This document shows positions 32,010 through 38,789 of a stretch of 38,789 nucleotides of DNA, one piece after another. The position numbers and the translations under genes were made by a program. This DNA is from CF-161 sp035259145 (lineage in GTDB: Bacteria > Chloroflexota > Dormibacteria > Dormibacterales > Dormibacteraceae). The notes under the pieces were generated by a model. It was given only the letters and a program-made list of their open reading frames with translations. It searched no databases and was not told the DNA's origin. The stretch spans positions 1 to 38,789 of the forward strand of contig DATFWQ010000333.1 of assembly GCA_035259145.1 (NCBI GenBank), written 5' to 3'. Position 1 is the first letter of the stretch. Every line of letters begins with the position of its first letter.

Positions 32010-32950
32010 TCCAGGAGGAAGCATTCCAGCGCGAGGCGAGGGCTCACATTCTGCTCGAGGTATCCCAGAGTGTCGTAAGAGCGCTCCAGGAGGCGCGCCC
32101 AGCACGCCTTGGCGGGAGATGGCTCGTGGGTCATGCGGCGGCGCAGGTGGAGCTGCCAGCTGCCGAGGGCGAAAAGAACGGGGTCCTCGGTGCCGCGGTC
32201 GGAGGAGCGCCACTGGAAGTTGGCGGCGTCCAGCTCGGCCGCCAGGGCCAGCGCGACGTCGGCAGGCGCGCCGAAGACCTCATCCAGTCGCTGAGCCCAG
32301 GCCCGATGGCGGGCGATGACCTCGCCGTCCGCAGCGGCGTTCACAGCCCAGCCCGGACGGCCGCGCGAGAGGTTGGCAAGTGCCTCGGCCCGCTCATCCG
32401 GAACGCCCCGGCCACGCAGGAGCCCAGCCACCTCGGGCAGGGGCACGGCGTGGAAGCCGACTCGCTGACAGCGAGAGACGACGGTTGGCAGCACTACAAA
32501 GGGCGAAACGCTGGGGGTGGTCAGGAGGATGACGCGGTTGGAGTGTGGCTCCTCGAGGGTCTTGAGCAGGATGCCCTGGATGGGATCGGCCATGCGCCCG
32601 ACGTTGCTGATGACCGCGACGCGGCAGGATCCGATCGCCGGCTTGAGCGCCAGGAAGGCCTGGAGCGACTGAACGTGGTGTTCAGGCTGCTTGTCAGGCA
32701 AGAGCCGGATCTCATCAATGCGCAGGTTGTCCCGGCGGTCGTCCTCCCAGTAGTCGGGGTGGCGGCCCAACGGCACTTCACTCAGCAAGGCCGCCGCCAG
32801 GGCGCGGGCCACGGTCGTCTTGCCCAGCGAGGGCTCGCCTGTGAAGAGGTAGGCGTGCGACAGCCTCCGGGACGTGAGCTGGGTGGTCAGCAGGCGCCGC
32901 ACTGCCGGATGGCCGGCGACGTCGCGAAATGGATCAGGGACCTCTGGCAC
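31991..32950 (-). CDS. holB: DNA polymerase III subunit delta' (HolB)
   Basis: This is a clamp-loader subunit in the AAA+ family. The 319-residue protein begins DPFRDVAGHPAVRRLLTTQL and has Walker A GEPSLGKTT at 38-46, the sensor region AVISNVGRMADPIQGILLKT followed by LEEPHSNRVILLTT, and SRCQRVGFHAV at the end of the second domain. The usual four-Cys zinc module between Walker A and Walker B is missing; the region is short (LGRHPDYWEDDRRDNLRIDE). The Arg finger-containing SRC motif is kept. It heads the six-gene overlapped string, overlapping hisC by 19 bases. Confidence 0.88.
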   Translation of the reverse strand: MPEVPDPFRDVAGHPAVRRLLTTQLTSRRLSHAYLFTGEPSLGKTTVARALAAALLSEVPLGRHPDYWEDDRRDNLRIDEIRLLPDKQPEHHVQSLQAFLALKPAIGSCRVAVISNVGRMADPIQGILLKTLEEPHSNRVILLTTPSVSPFVVLPTVVSRCQRVGFHAVPLPEVAGLLRGRGVPDERAEALANLSRGRPGWAVNAAADGEVIARHRAWAQRLDEVFGAPADVALALAAELDAANFQWRSSDRGTEDPVLFALGSWQLHLRRRMTHEPSPAKACWARLLERSYDTLGYLEQNVSPRLALECFLLECRRAS

Positions 32951-33022
32951 GACCCGTCAAGGGTAGATGTTCATCGAGACGAGGCGGCCGACCAGCGCGG
33001 CCTGCGTCGTCGCACCACCCGA

Positions 33023-34987
33023 TCAGAAGGGCAGCGCCAGCTGTCGCGCCGCTCTTGCCCGCGCCCCCGCGGCCGGCGGCGCACCGGTCTGAATGAGCCG
33101 AACTGCACGGTTCACTGCACCCACCTCGACGCCGTGCGCGGCTGCAACCTCGTCGCGCCGCCAGCGCGTACCGGAATGCGGCAGCACGGTGCACACGATC
33201 GCCGCGGCTACGACTCCAGGCGGCTGGCCCGCCAGCACGTCCCAGCCCTGGCTGCGCCACCAGACGCTGAGACAGCGCACGACGACGGGCAGCCCGAGGC
33301 GCTCAACGTCGACGTCCCAGAGGAGGCACGCTACCTCGTCCGGGAGAGGCCGGGGCCGAGGCGGGCGCCGCAGCCTTGCTTCCACGGCCGGCGGCAGCTG
33401 GTCGACCGGCACGATCAGGCGACGATCGGTACCCGACAGTGGCAGAACCTCATGCACCACCGCCTTGCCCGCGTCGGCAAGCCGCCAGCGGAGCGCATAC
33501 CCAAATCGGGCGTCATCGGAAAGCAGGGTCCCCACGGTGACGGCCTCACCGTCCACTTTGGAACCCGCGAGCCAGGAGCCCACCTCGTCTGGCAGCCAGC
33601 GCGGCGAAGCGCCGACCGCATGCAGCGGTCCTGGGGGGCCGTAGAGGCGATACAGGACGCTGAGCGGCGAGTCCGTGGCCACCCGGCGCCACAGACGGCG
33701 CTCTACCACCCGCTCCCAGAACTCGAGCCCAAGCCGGTCGCCGACCGTCTCGATCACGGACTGGAGGCGGGCCAACCGGCCGGCCGCCTCGCCCTCGTCC
33801 CGAGGCTCACGCGCATTGCCGGGCGGCTGATCGCGTGACTTCGTCACGCGCCGTGGCGCCGGCTCCGAGGGCTGGGCCGGAGCGCCAGGCGGGGCCATGA
33901 CTGGCGTCACCTCGACCAGCGGTGGCGTGATCGTCGTGGCCCGGGGCAGGCACTCCGAGCAGCCCAGCCGCTCCCTTCCCGCGACCAGTGGCGATGCGGC
34001 GGCGCAGTGCGGACAGCGTCCGGGCAGGAAGCGGCGCAGCGGCAGCGCCCATGTCAGCAGAAGCGGATAGGCACGCTGACCGCGGCGCACGGTGACAGGC
34101 AGCTCCAGGGCGGGTGCCAGGACGACGTGCAGCCGGAATGGCCGGATCTCGATACGAACCTTGAACCTGTCCTCGATCTCAAGCAGCCTGCGAGCGCGCT
34201 CGTTCTGCGTGGCCTCTGCCTGCGCGTCGTAGAGCTCCGACCGTTCGGTTGGAGCCGCATCGCGCCGTCGCGAGATGGCCTGAAGCACTTCCTCGTAGTA
34301 GGTGCCGGCGCGAGCCAGCTCGCCCTCCAGCGCAGCCTGGCCCTGTTGAGCCAGGCCCAGTGCTCGGAACTCGGCGCGTTCACGCAGCAGGCCGTGGACC
34401 CTGGCCAGCGCGTGCCTGAAGTCCGGTTTCAGGCAACGATGTGCGAGCGCTGATCGATCGTCGCCGGCAGACGGCCAGCTCTTCAGAGCTCGCAACAGCT
34501 GCTCTGACACCGGCATGGCGTCGTGAGCCCCGACCCACACCTCCTCCCACTCCTGAAACATCTGGTCGGCCGTGTACGTCACCAGCGCGCCGGCGTGCAG
34601 CAGCGGAAGGTGGACAGGGGCCGGCACGCCGCTGACGTCGATCCTGCCGTGATCGATGACGACCTGCTCGCGCGCCGCCTCCAGCACCTGCGCGCCGTCT
34701 GGCAGGGGGCCGGTCGGCCACGCCAGCACCAGATATCCGGCGTCCGTGCGATCAAGGACCGCGGCCGCCGTCTGCTCAAGGACCGGATGACCCTGGATGA
34801 GGAGCAGGGCCTGCTCTTCCTCAGCCACCTCGGGATCGGCGGTCACGACCACCTCCTCGGGGAGGTCGAGGTCCTTCTGGAGCTGCTCTGGCAGGACGAC
34901 GATGGCCCTGTCCCCGTCCTCCTCGACCAGGCCTCCCGTCCGTCCCACGTAATCGAGCCAGAAACGAAGGCCGGGATCGTGGATCAC
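33023..34987 (-). CDS. Large unknown partner of the SNF2 helicase, with zinc ribbon and TFIIB/cyclin-like C-terminus
   Basis: The 654-residue protein is not of a named family known to me. GTG at 34987 overlaps the helicase stop by 4 bases. Parts in order: an N-terminal region of about 60 residues; a segment at about 60-175 with LLLIQGHPVLEQTAAAVLDR, resembling the module after the helicase core in RapA-like proteins; a long coiled-coil at about 195-275; a strand-rich stretch with FKVRIEIRPFRLHVVLAP; a zinc ribbon C325-x2-C328-x14-C343-x2-C346; a Pro-rich linker at about 350-400; a domain at about 405-540 with YRLYGPPGPLHAVGASPRWL; and a helical end at about 563-632 with PGVVAAAIVCTVLPHSG then RRDEVAAAHGVEVGAVNRAV, patterned like the second cyclin repeat of TFIIB. 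It ends QLALPF. No nuclease or methylase motif is seen. Function is unknown; joint action with the helicase is inferred. Confidence 0.72.
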   Translation of the reverse strand: MIHDPGLRFWLDYVGRTGGLVEEDGDRAIVVLPEQLQKDLDLPEEVVVTADPEVAEEEQALLLIQGHPVLEQTAAAVLDRTDAGYLVLAWPTGPLPDGAQVLEAAREQVVIDHGRIDVSGVPAPVHLPLLHAGALVTYTADQMFQEWEEVWVGAHDAMPVSEQLLRALKSWPSAGDDRSALAHRCLKPDFRHALARVHGLLRERAEFRALGLAQQGQAALEGELARAGTYYEEVLQAISRRRDAAPTERSELYDAQAEATQNERARRLLEIEDRFKVRIEIRPFRLHVVLAPALELPVTVRRGQRAYPLLLTWALPLRRFLPGRCPHCAAASPLVAGRERLGCSECLPRATTITPPLVEVTPVMAPPGAPAQPSEPAPRRVTKSRDQPPGNAREPRDEGEAAGRLARLQSVIETVGDRLGLEFWERVVERRLWRRVATDSPLSVLYRLYGPPGPLHAVGASPRWLPDEVGSWLAGSKVDGEAVTVGTLLSDDARFGYALRWRLADAGKAVVHEVLPLSGTDRRLIVPVDQLPPAVEARLRRPPRPRPLPDEVACLLWDVDVERLGLPVVVRCLSVWWRSQGWDVLAGQPPGVVAAAIVCTVLPHSGTRWRRDEVAAAHGVEVGAVNRAVRLIQTGAPPAAGARARAARQLALPF

Positions 34988-36843
34988 TCGTGCACGATCC
35001 CTTCGCCGACGAGGCGGTCTGTGCGTTCGCGGCTCTCTCGATACGCAATCCGCGCCCGGGCCAGCTCGTCGCCGAGCGCCTCCAGACGCTCGACGAACTC
35101 GACCTCGTCGCGACTCTCGACGTGCGTTTGAAAGACGGCCGACTCGAAGTCGAAATCGTCCTCGATCCGGCCCAGAATCATGTCGAGCTCTCCCACCACG
35201 AGCTCGAACAGGTTGATCTTGCGCTCGAGCACCCCGAGGATCTTGTCTTCGATGGTCCCGATCGTGGCCAGGTTCGTCAGGAGGACCTCGTGGTCCTGGC
35301 CGATGCGGTGTATGCGGCCCAGCCGCTGCTCGATCTGCATCGGGTTCCACGGCAGATCGAAGTTCAGCATGACGTGACAGAACTGAAGGTTCCGACCCTC
35401 GCCCGCAGCCTCGGTGGTGAGGAGCACGGGAACCGCCTCGCGGAAGCTGCGCACGGCCGCCTCCTTGTCCCGCCGTGTGAGGCCGCCGTGATATACGGCC
35501 CCTGCCAGGCCCTCGCCCTCGACCGTGCGCGCGAGCGCGTCGAGCGTCTGCAGGAAGGCTGTGAAGACGACCACCTTCTCACCCGAACGGACGTGCCGCT
35601 TCAGGCGATCGAGCAGTATGACGCTCTTGGCTGTCGGGCCGACCCGCCGTGCTCGCTCGGCGAGATCGCCCCAGCCGGCCCGCTCGAGAGTGGGTATCGC
35701 CGCGGCGGGGCCTGAGCCTGCAAGCCTCTGGATCGCCCGGAGGGCTAGCAGCTCGCTCGGTGCGGCGGTACGCGCGCTTTCACGCACTCGCCTGGAGATC
35801 AGGCGGTAAAGCTCCGCTTCGTCAGGACCAGGGGCCACCCGAACGGTCTCTGCGAGACGCCGCGGCAGCATGAGCGCGACCTCGCTTCGGCGGTGGCGAA
35901 CCATGACATCCCGCAGGCGGGCCTGGAGGTGCCGGATCTCTCTTACGTGCTCTGCGCTTGCTGACCTGTGCCGCGCCCGGAAGTCGGCCGCCGTGCCCAG
36001 ATGGCCAGGCCGAACCAGGTTGACAAGCTGGAAGAGGTCATCGAGCCGGTTCTCGACCGGAGTGGCCGTGATCAGCAGCAGGTACCTCGCACGAAGCGAC
36101 CTGGCCAGACGGCCGGAAGCGCTCCGCGCGTTCTTCAATCTGTGCGCCTCGTCGAAGACGATCAGGTCCCACGAAATCTTGGCGAGCTCCTCTCGGAGCG
36201 CACCACGCCGGGCCGTCGCCACCGACGCGATCACGATCGGCGCGTCCCACGGTCGCGCAGACTGGTTCCACGCCTGGCTGCCCTGGGCGAGCGCTGGAAG
36301 CCCGAATTTGCGGTCCAGCTCCTCCCACCACTGCTCCACCAGGCCTGCCGGCACGATGATCAGCGTCCGCTGAACCAGCCGGCGGAGGTACAGCTCGCTC
36401 AGCACCAGACCGGCCTCGATGGTCTTGCCCAGGCCCACCTCGTCTGCCAGGATGGCCCGTCCACGCATCCGGCCCAGCGCCGCCTCAGCCGCACGAAGCT
36501 GGTAGGCAAACGGTGTGAACCGGAGGCGTGGCAGCGAGATGAAGGCGTCGAAGCCGGGTTTGCTCCACACCCGTACCGCGCCGTCGACCAGCTGCGAGGC
36601 GGCCTCGCTTACGAGCTCCCCCTCTTTGAGCCGGTCGAGGAGCGGCGCAAACGCGCCAAGACCGTCCGGCAGCTCTTCGCGTGAATCCAGGAGCGCCAGC
36701 CACTCCGGCGAGCAGCGGACACCCGAGCCGTCGCGCACCAGCAGCCGCAGCCAGGAGGCGTCATAGCCGTTGGCTGCCGGCTGGGCAGGCTGAGCGGGCG
36801 AGCCTGGCCGAGACTTCAGCCGAGCGCGGTCTGGAGTCGGCAC
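34984..36843 (-). CDS. SNF2/RapA-like superfamily 2 helicase
   Basis: This DNA-dependent ATPase has 619 residues. Helicase core: Walker A DEVGLGKT at 134-141 after the Q-like FAYQLRAAEAAL; DEAH at 231-234; LLITATPVENRLDD; then the C-terminal RecA lobe with VVFTAFLQTLDALA, LLTTEAAGEGRNLQFCHVMLN and motif VI QIEQRLGRIHRIGQDHEV. A helical extension follows (NLFELVVGELDMILGRIEDD), as in RapA/HepA-type and DISARM-associated SNF2 proteins. The 110-residue N-terminus is not recognised. It lacks RapA's Tudor-like N-terminal domains and long C-terminus, part of which seems to sit in the coupled partner gene downstream. Candidate roles are RNA-polymerase recycling, repair or defence; none is proven. 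Confidence 0.88.
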   Translation of the reverse strand: MPTPDRARLKSRPGSPAQPAQPAANGYDASWLRLLVRDGSGVRCSPEWLALLDSREELPDGLGAFAPLLDRLKEGELVSEAASQLVDGAVRVWSKPGFDAFISLPRLRFTPFAYQLRAAEAALGRMRGRAILADEVGLGKTIEAGLVLSELYLRRLVQRTLIIVPAGLVEQWWEELDRKFGLPALAQGSQAWNQSARPWDAPIVIASVATARRGALREELAKISWDLIVFDEAHRLKNARSASGRLARSLRARYLLLITATPVENRLDDLFQLVNLVRPGHLGTAADFRARHRSASAEHVREIRHLQARLRDVMVRHRRSEVALMLPRRLAETVRVAPGPDEAELYRLISRRVRESARTAAPSELLALRAIQRLAGSGPAAAIPTLERAGWGDLAERARRVGPTAKSVILLDRLKRHVRSGEKVVVFTAFLQTLDALARTVEGEGLAGAVYHGGLTRRDKEAAVRSFREAVPVLLTTEAAGEGRNLQFCHVMLNFDLPWNPMQIEQRLGRIHRIGQDHEVLLTNLATIGTIEDKILGVLERKINLFELVVGELDMILGRIEDDFDFESAVFQTHVESRDEVEFVERLEALGDELARARIAYRESRERTDRLVGEGIVHE

Positions 36844-36890
36844 AGGCCTGACATCGTAGCGCTCGGGTCCCCGGGTGCGGGTCCCGTATT

Positions 36891-36906
36891 GGCGGGGTAG
36901 CCCGCC
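36891..36906 (-). terminator. Hairpin after the MFS gene
   Basis: Stem GGCGGG / CCCGCC with loop GTAG, 3 bases after the stop of the MFS gene at 36910. No U-run follows. It sits in the 66-bp gap that must also hold any separate promoter of the SNF2 helicase gene. Confidence 0.45.
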
Positions 36907-36909
36907 GCC

Positions 36910-38127
36910 CTATTTCCCGGTCGCCAGCGCGGGCGCGCCGGGCCGGGCCCGCTGCTCGCGCAACTCCCTCAGATACTGTTCGCTGGGCAGCAGAATCGCG
37001 ATCAGGATCGTCACAGCCACCACTCCGACCTGCAGTCCGAGCGCCCCCTGGAGGCCGACTTTGTCGGCTATCGCCCCCGTCACCGGCACCCCGATCGCTG
37101 CGGTAACGAACGCAAGGCCCAGGACCAGGCCCGACGCCAGGCCGGCGCGGCCCGCCATCAGCTCCATCGCCATCATCAGGGTCAGCGGACCGGTGGATGC
37201 CGCCAGGAAGCCGACCAGCACAGCCCAGACGAAGCCAAGCGGTCCGGGCAGCAGCACGTACAGCGCCACCACCGGGATGCTCAGCAGCAGTGAGGCGGTG
37301 ATCACCCTCTTGCGGCCGAAACGGTCTGCCAGTGCCCCGCATCCCACGGTGCCGAGCGCGCTGGACAGCACCAGTGTCGTCACCAGCGGGCCGTAGAACC
37401 ACGGCTGAAAGCCGAGCTGGTGGTACCAGGTCGGCGTGAAGCCCTGCAGGGTGAAGACCGTCACGTTGCGGGACGCCATCACCGCAACGGTCGCAGTGAT
37501 CGCTGCCAGCGGCACGGCCCGGCGCCAGGCAGGAGTCGGCGCGGCGGAGGAAGCCGATCGCGCGCCCTTCGTGCGCATCGCCACCAGCAGGTAGCCCGCG
37601 ATCGCCGTGCCAGGCATCAGCATCAGCAGCGTGCCGTGTATACCGAAGACGCTGACCAGGACCACGCCGATCAGCGGTCCGGCCGCGACGCCGACCGTTC
37701 CGCCGGTGACGTAGATCGACATCGCGGTGTTGGCGCCCCGCTCGGGCAGCAGGCCACGCACTGTCAGGGCCCCAAAAGGGTGGAAGGCACCCGAGCCGAG
37801 GCCCGACAGCGCCGCGACCGCGACCAGGGCCGGGAAGGTGGGCACGAAGCCGACCGCCGAGAAGGTCGCCGCGGTCCATACCAGCGCCAGGCCCGTGAAG
37901 CGCGTGCCGTGGCGGTCGGCCAGGATGCCGAACAGCGGCTGCGACACCGACGCCATGCCGCTGTACGCCAGCGTCACCAGACCGACTGTTTCGAGGTTCA
38001 GCTGAAACCGGTTGATCAGCAGCGGGTACAGGACGGGCAGCAGGCCCACGTAGCTGTCAACGGTGAAGTGACCCAGCATCAAGGTGACCAGGCGGCGGTT
38101 GCGCAGGGGCTGAAGCAGGTCAGACAC
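36910..38127 (-). CDS. MFS transporter, fosmidomycin-resistance-like
   Basis: This is a 12-helix major facilitator exporter of 405 residues when read from GTG at 38127. It starts LLQPLRNRRLVTLMLGHFTV, then DSYVGLLPVLYPLLINRFQL, with the loop 2-3 motif FGILADRHGTRF and GSGAFHPFGALTVRGL; the 'HPFG/HP.A' segment is typical of the fosmidomycin-resistance (Fsr) group. The second half repeats the pattern with GALADRFGRKRVITAS. The start overlaps the regulator stop by 8 bases, so the regulator and transporter are made together. The cargo is unknown. Confidence 0.87.
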   Translation of the reverse strand: MSDLLQPLRNRRLVTLMLGHFTVDSYVGLLPVLYPLLINRFQLNLETVGLVTLAYSGMASVSQPLFGILADRHGTRFTGLALVWTAATFSAVGFVPTFPALVAVAALSGLGSGAFHPFGALTVRGLLPERGANTAMSIYVTGGTVGVAAGPLIGVVLVSVFGIHGTLLMLMPGTAIAGYLLVAMRTKGARSASSAAPTPAWRRAVPLAAITATVAVMASRNVTVFTLQGFTPTWYHQLGFQPWFYGPLVTTLVLSSALGTVGCGALADRFGRKRVITASLLLSIPVVALYVLLPGPLGFVWAVLVGFLAASTGPLTLMMAMELMAGRAGLASGLVLGLAFVTAAIGVPVTGAIADKVGLQGALGLQVGVVAVTILIAILLPSEQYLRELREQRARPGAPALATGK

Positions 38128-38789
38128 CGGCCGGCTCGCAGAAGGCCGCGGGCTCTCCCGGCGGGAGGTCGACCACCCTTTCGCGCGGACGGAGCCTTGC
38201 CCTGCCCTGGTCGAGCAGGGCGGCCAGAACCGCTGCCCCGAGCGCACCACCCAGATGCGGCCGCAACTCCGTCCAGTCGGGACACGCGATCGCGAACGCA
38301 CGCCTCGAGCGGCGCGCCGTCTGCGTGTTCACGCCCATCCGTCCCAGGGCCGTCACACCATGTTCCGTCAGCCGCAGGTCACGACCTTCTCCCCACTCCA
38401 GCCAGCCCTCGTCCAGGAAGCGGTCGAGCAGCCCGACGCCCGCGACACCGGCCAGATGGTCGTAGCACGTCCGGGCTCGCCGAATGTCCGTGTGGCCGGC
38501 CGGCCCGTCACCGCTCGGCGGCTTTGCGCCGCCGCTGGCCACGCTGGCAGCGAGGGTGCGCAGGGTCGCCAGGGCCATGGCCGGAGCCTGGCCCCGCAGG
38601 GCGTAGACGTGGTGCCGGCCGCTGGTCTTGCACTCGACGATCCCGGCCTCACGCAGGAGAGCCAGGTGCGTGGAGATACGCGGCTGCTCCAGGTGCAGGC
38701 GGAAGGCCAGGTCGCTGACGGTCGCCTCACCCACGCCGAGAGCGTCGATCAGGCGCACGCAGGTCTCGTGGCCGAGCAGCCGCGCCAGC
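38120..38789 (-). CDS. ArsR-like winged-helix transcriptional regulator (5' end beyond window)
   Basis: The frame stays open to the window edge, and the upstream codons read LARLLGHETCVRLIDALGVG, the usual ArsR lead-in, so the N-terminus is missing here; an internal GTG at 38758 would cut the domain. The DNA-binding helix-turn-helix is EATVSDLAFRLHLEQPRIST followed by HLALLREAGIVECKTSGRHH (the wing). About 120 more residues follow, with TCYDHLAGVAGVGLLDRFLD and DWTELRPHLGGALGAAVLAA, a C-terminal extension found in long ArsR-type regulators. No CxC metal site of ArsR/SmtB is seen in the recognition helix. It probably controls the MFS gene it overlaps. Confidence 0.8.
   Translation of the reverse strand, partial: LARLLGHETCVRLIDALGVGEATVSDLAFRLHLEQPRISTHLALLREAGIVECKTSGRHHVYALRGQAPAMALATLRTLAASVASGGAKPPSGDGPAGHTDIRRARTCYDHLAGVAGVGLLDRFLDEGWLEWGEGRDLRLTEHGVTALGRMGVNTQTARRSRRAFAIACPDWTELRPHLGGALGAAVLAALLDQGRARLRPRERVVDLPPGEPAAFCEPAGV

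Noticed and set aside
32126..33838. 570-codon plus-strand open frame
   Set aside because: It runs antisense across holB and the helicase partner gene and across the gap between them, with no recognisable protein sequence.
33023..36843. DISARM or another known defence system
   Set aside because: DISARM needs a DUF1998 protein (DrmB), DrmA helicase and a methylase or PLD gene beside the SNF2 helicase. None is adjacent; the DUF1998 helicase at 21211-23475 is of the MrfA type with its own exonuclease partner.
1..38789. CRISPR arrays, tRNA, rRNA or prophage
   Set aside because: No regularly spaced direct repeats, cloverleaf sequences, rRNA segments, integrase or phage structural genes were seen on either strand.

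Overview
This is a high-GC bacterial chromosome segment that is almost entirely coding, with many genes overlapping by 1 to 40 bases. GTG and TTG starts are frequent and some messages look leaderless. There are no rRNA or tRNA genes, intact insertion sequences or CRISPR arrays. The gene content (Liv-type amino-acid ABC transporter, IspH of the MEP pathway, a B. subtilis-type LexA box, a MrfAB-like repair pair, many small secreted or hypothetical proteins) fits a soil bacterium of the Chloroflexota/Dormibacterota/Actinomycetota sphere. That placement is inferred from style and not proven.

Layout. 190-4848 (minus): complete branched-chain amino-acid ABC transporter in the order binding protein, LivH, LivM, LivG, LivF. 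4935-6352 (minus): ECF sigma factor coupled to a membrane protein with an AMIN-like outer domain. 6388-7859: a TPR protein with a zincin-like tail lacking its zinc motif, a GNAT acetyltransferase, and the wreck of an ABC-2 exporter. 7930-12184: fumarase, a Ppx/GppA phosphatase, a small repeat element beside a methyltransferase stub, and a 569-residue protein with a nucleoside-phosphorylase-like C-terminus. 12262-16634: a secreted helical protein, an acyl-CoA synthetase with a small Cys-cluster partner, GreA, and nicotinamidase. 16855-20105: a DUF885 peptidase-like protein, a sugar-nucleotide epimerase and a methyltransferase. 20078-23475: an exonuclease/helicase pair resembling MrfB/MrfA, behind a promoter carrying a perfect LexA box. 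23553-27717: HtpX protease, a Nudix hydrolase, an unusual MaoC protein with Arg clusters, IspH, and a membrane-anchored protein. 27776-32950 (minus): six tightly overlapped genes (DNA polymerase III delta', HisC-like aminotransferase, HD hydrolase, D-2-hydroxyacid dehydrogenase, HAD phosphatase, PIG-L deacetylase). 33023-36843 (minus): an SNF2/RapA-like helicase translationally coupled to a 654-residue unknown protein. 36910-38789 (minus): an MFS exporter behind an ArsR-like regulator whose start lies beyond the window.

Most interesting points. (1) The helicase partner has a four-Cys zinc ribbon and a C-terminal segment that reads like a TFIIB/cyclin-type repeat, which is unusual in bacteria; the pair may be an undescribed RNA-polymerase- or DNA-remodelling module. 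(2) The MrfAB-like repair pair appears to be under direct SOS control, with LexA sitting inside a leaderless promoter. (3) A repeat of about 95 bp with imperfect terminal inverted repeats occurs twice, each time just 3' of a gene; the second copy abuts a methyltransferase truncated after about 26 codons. (4) A MaoC-fold enzyme carries a long Pro/Glu/Ala-rich tail with four separated Arg clusters.
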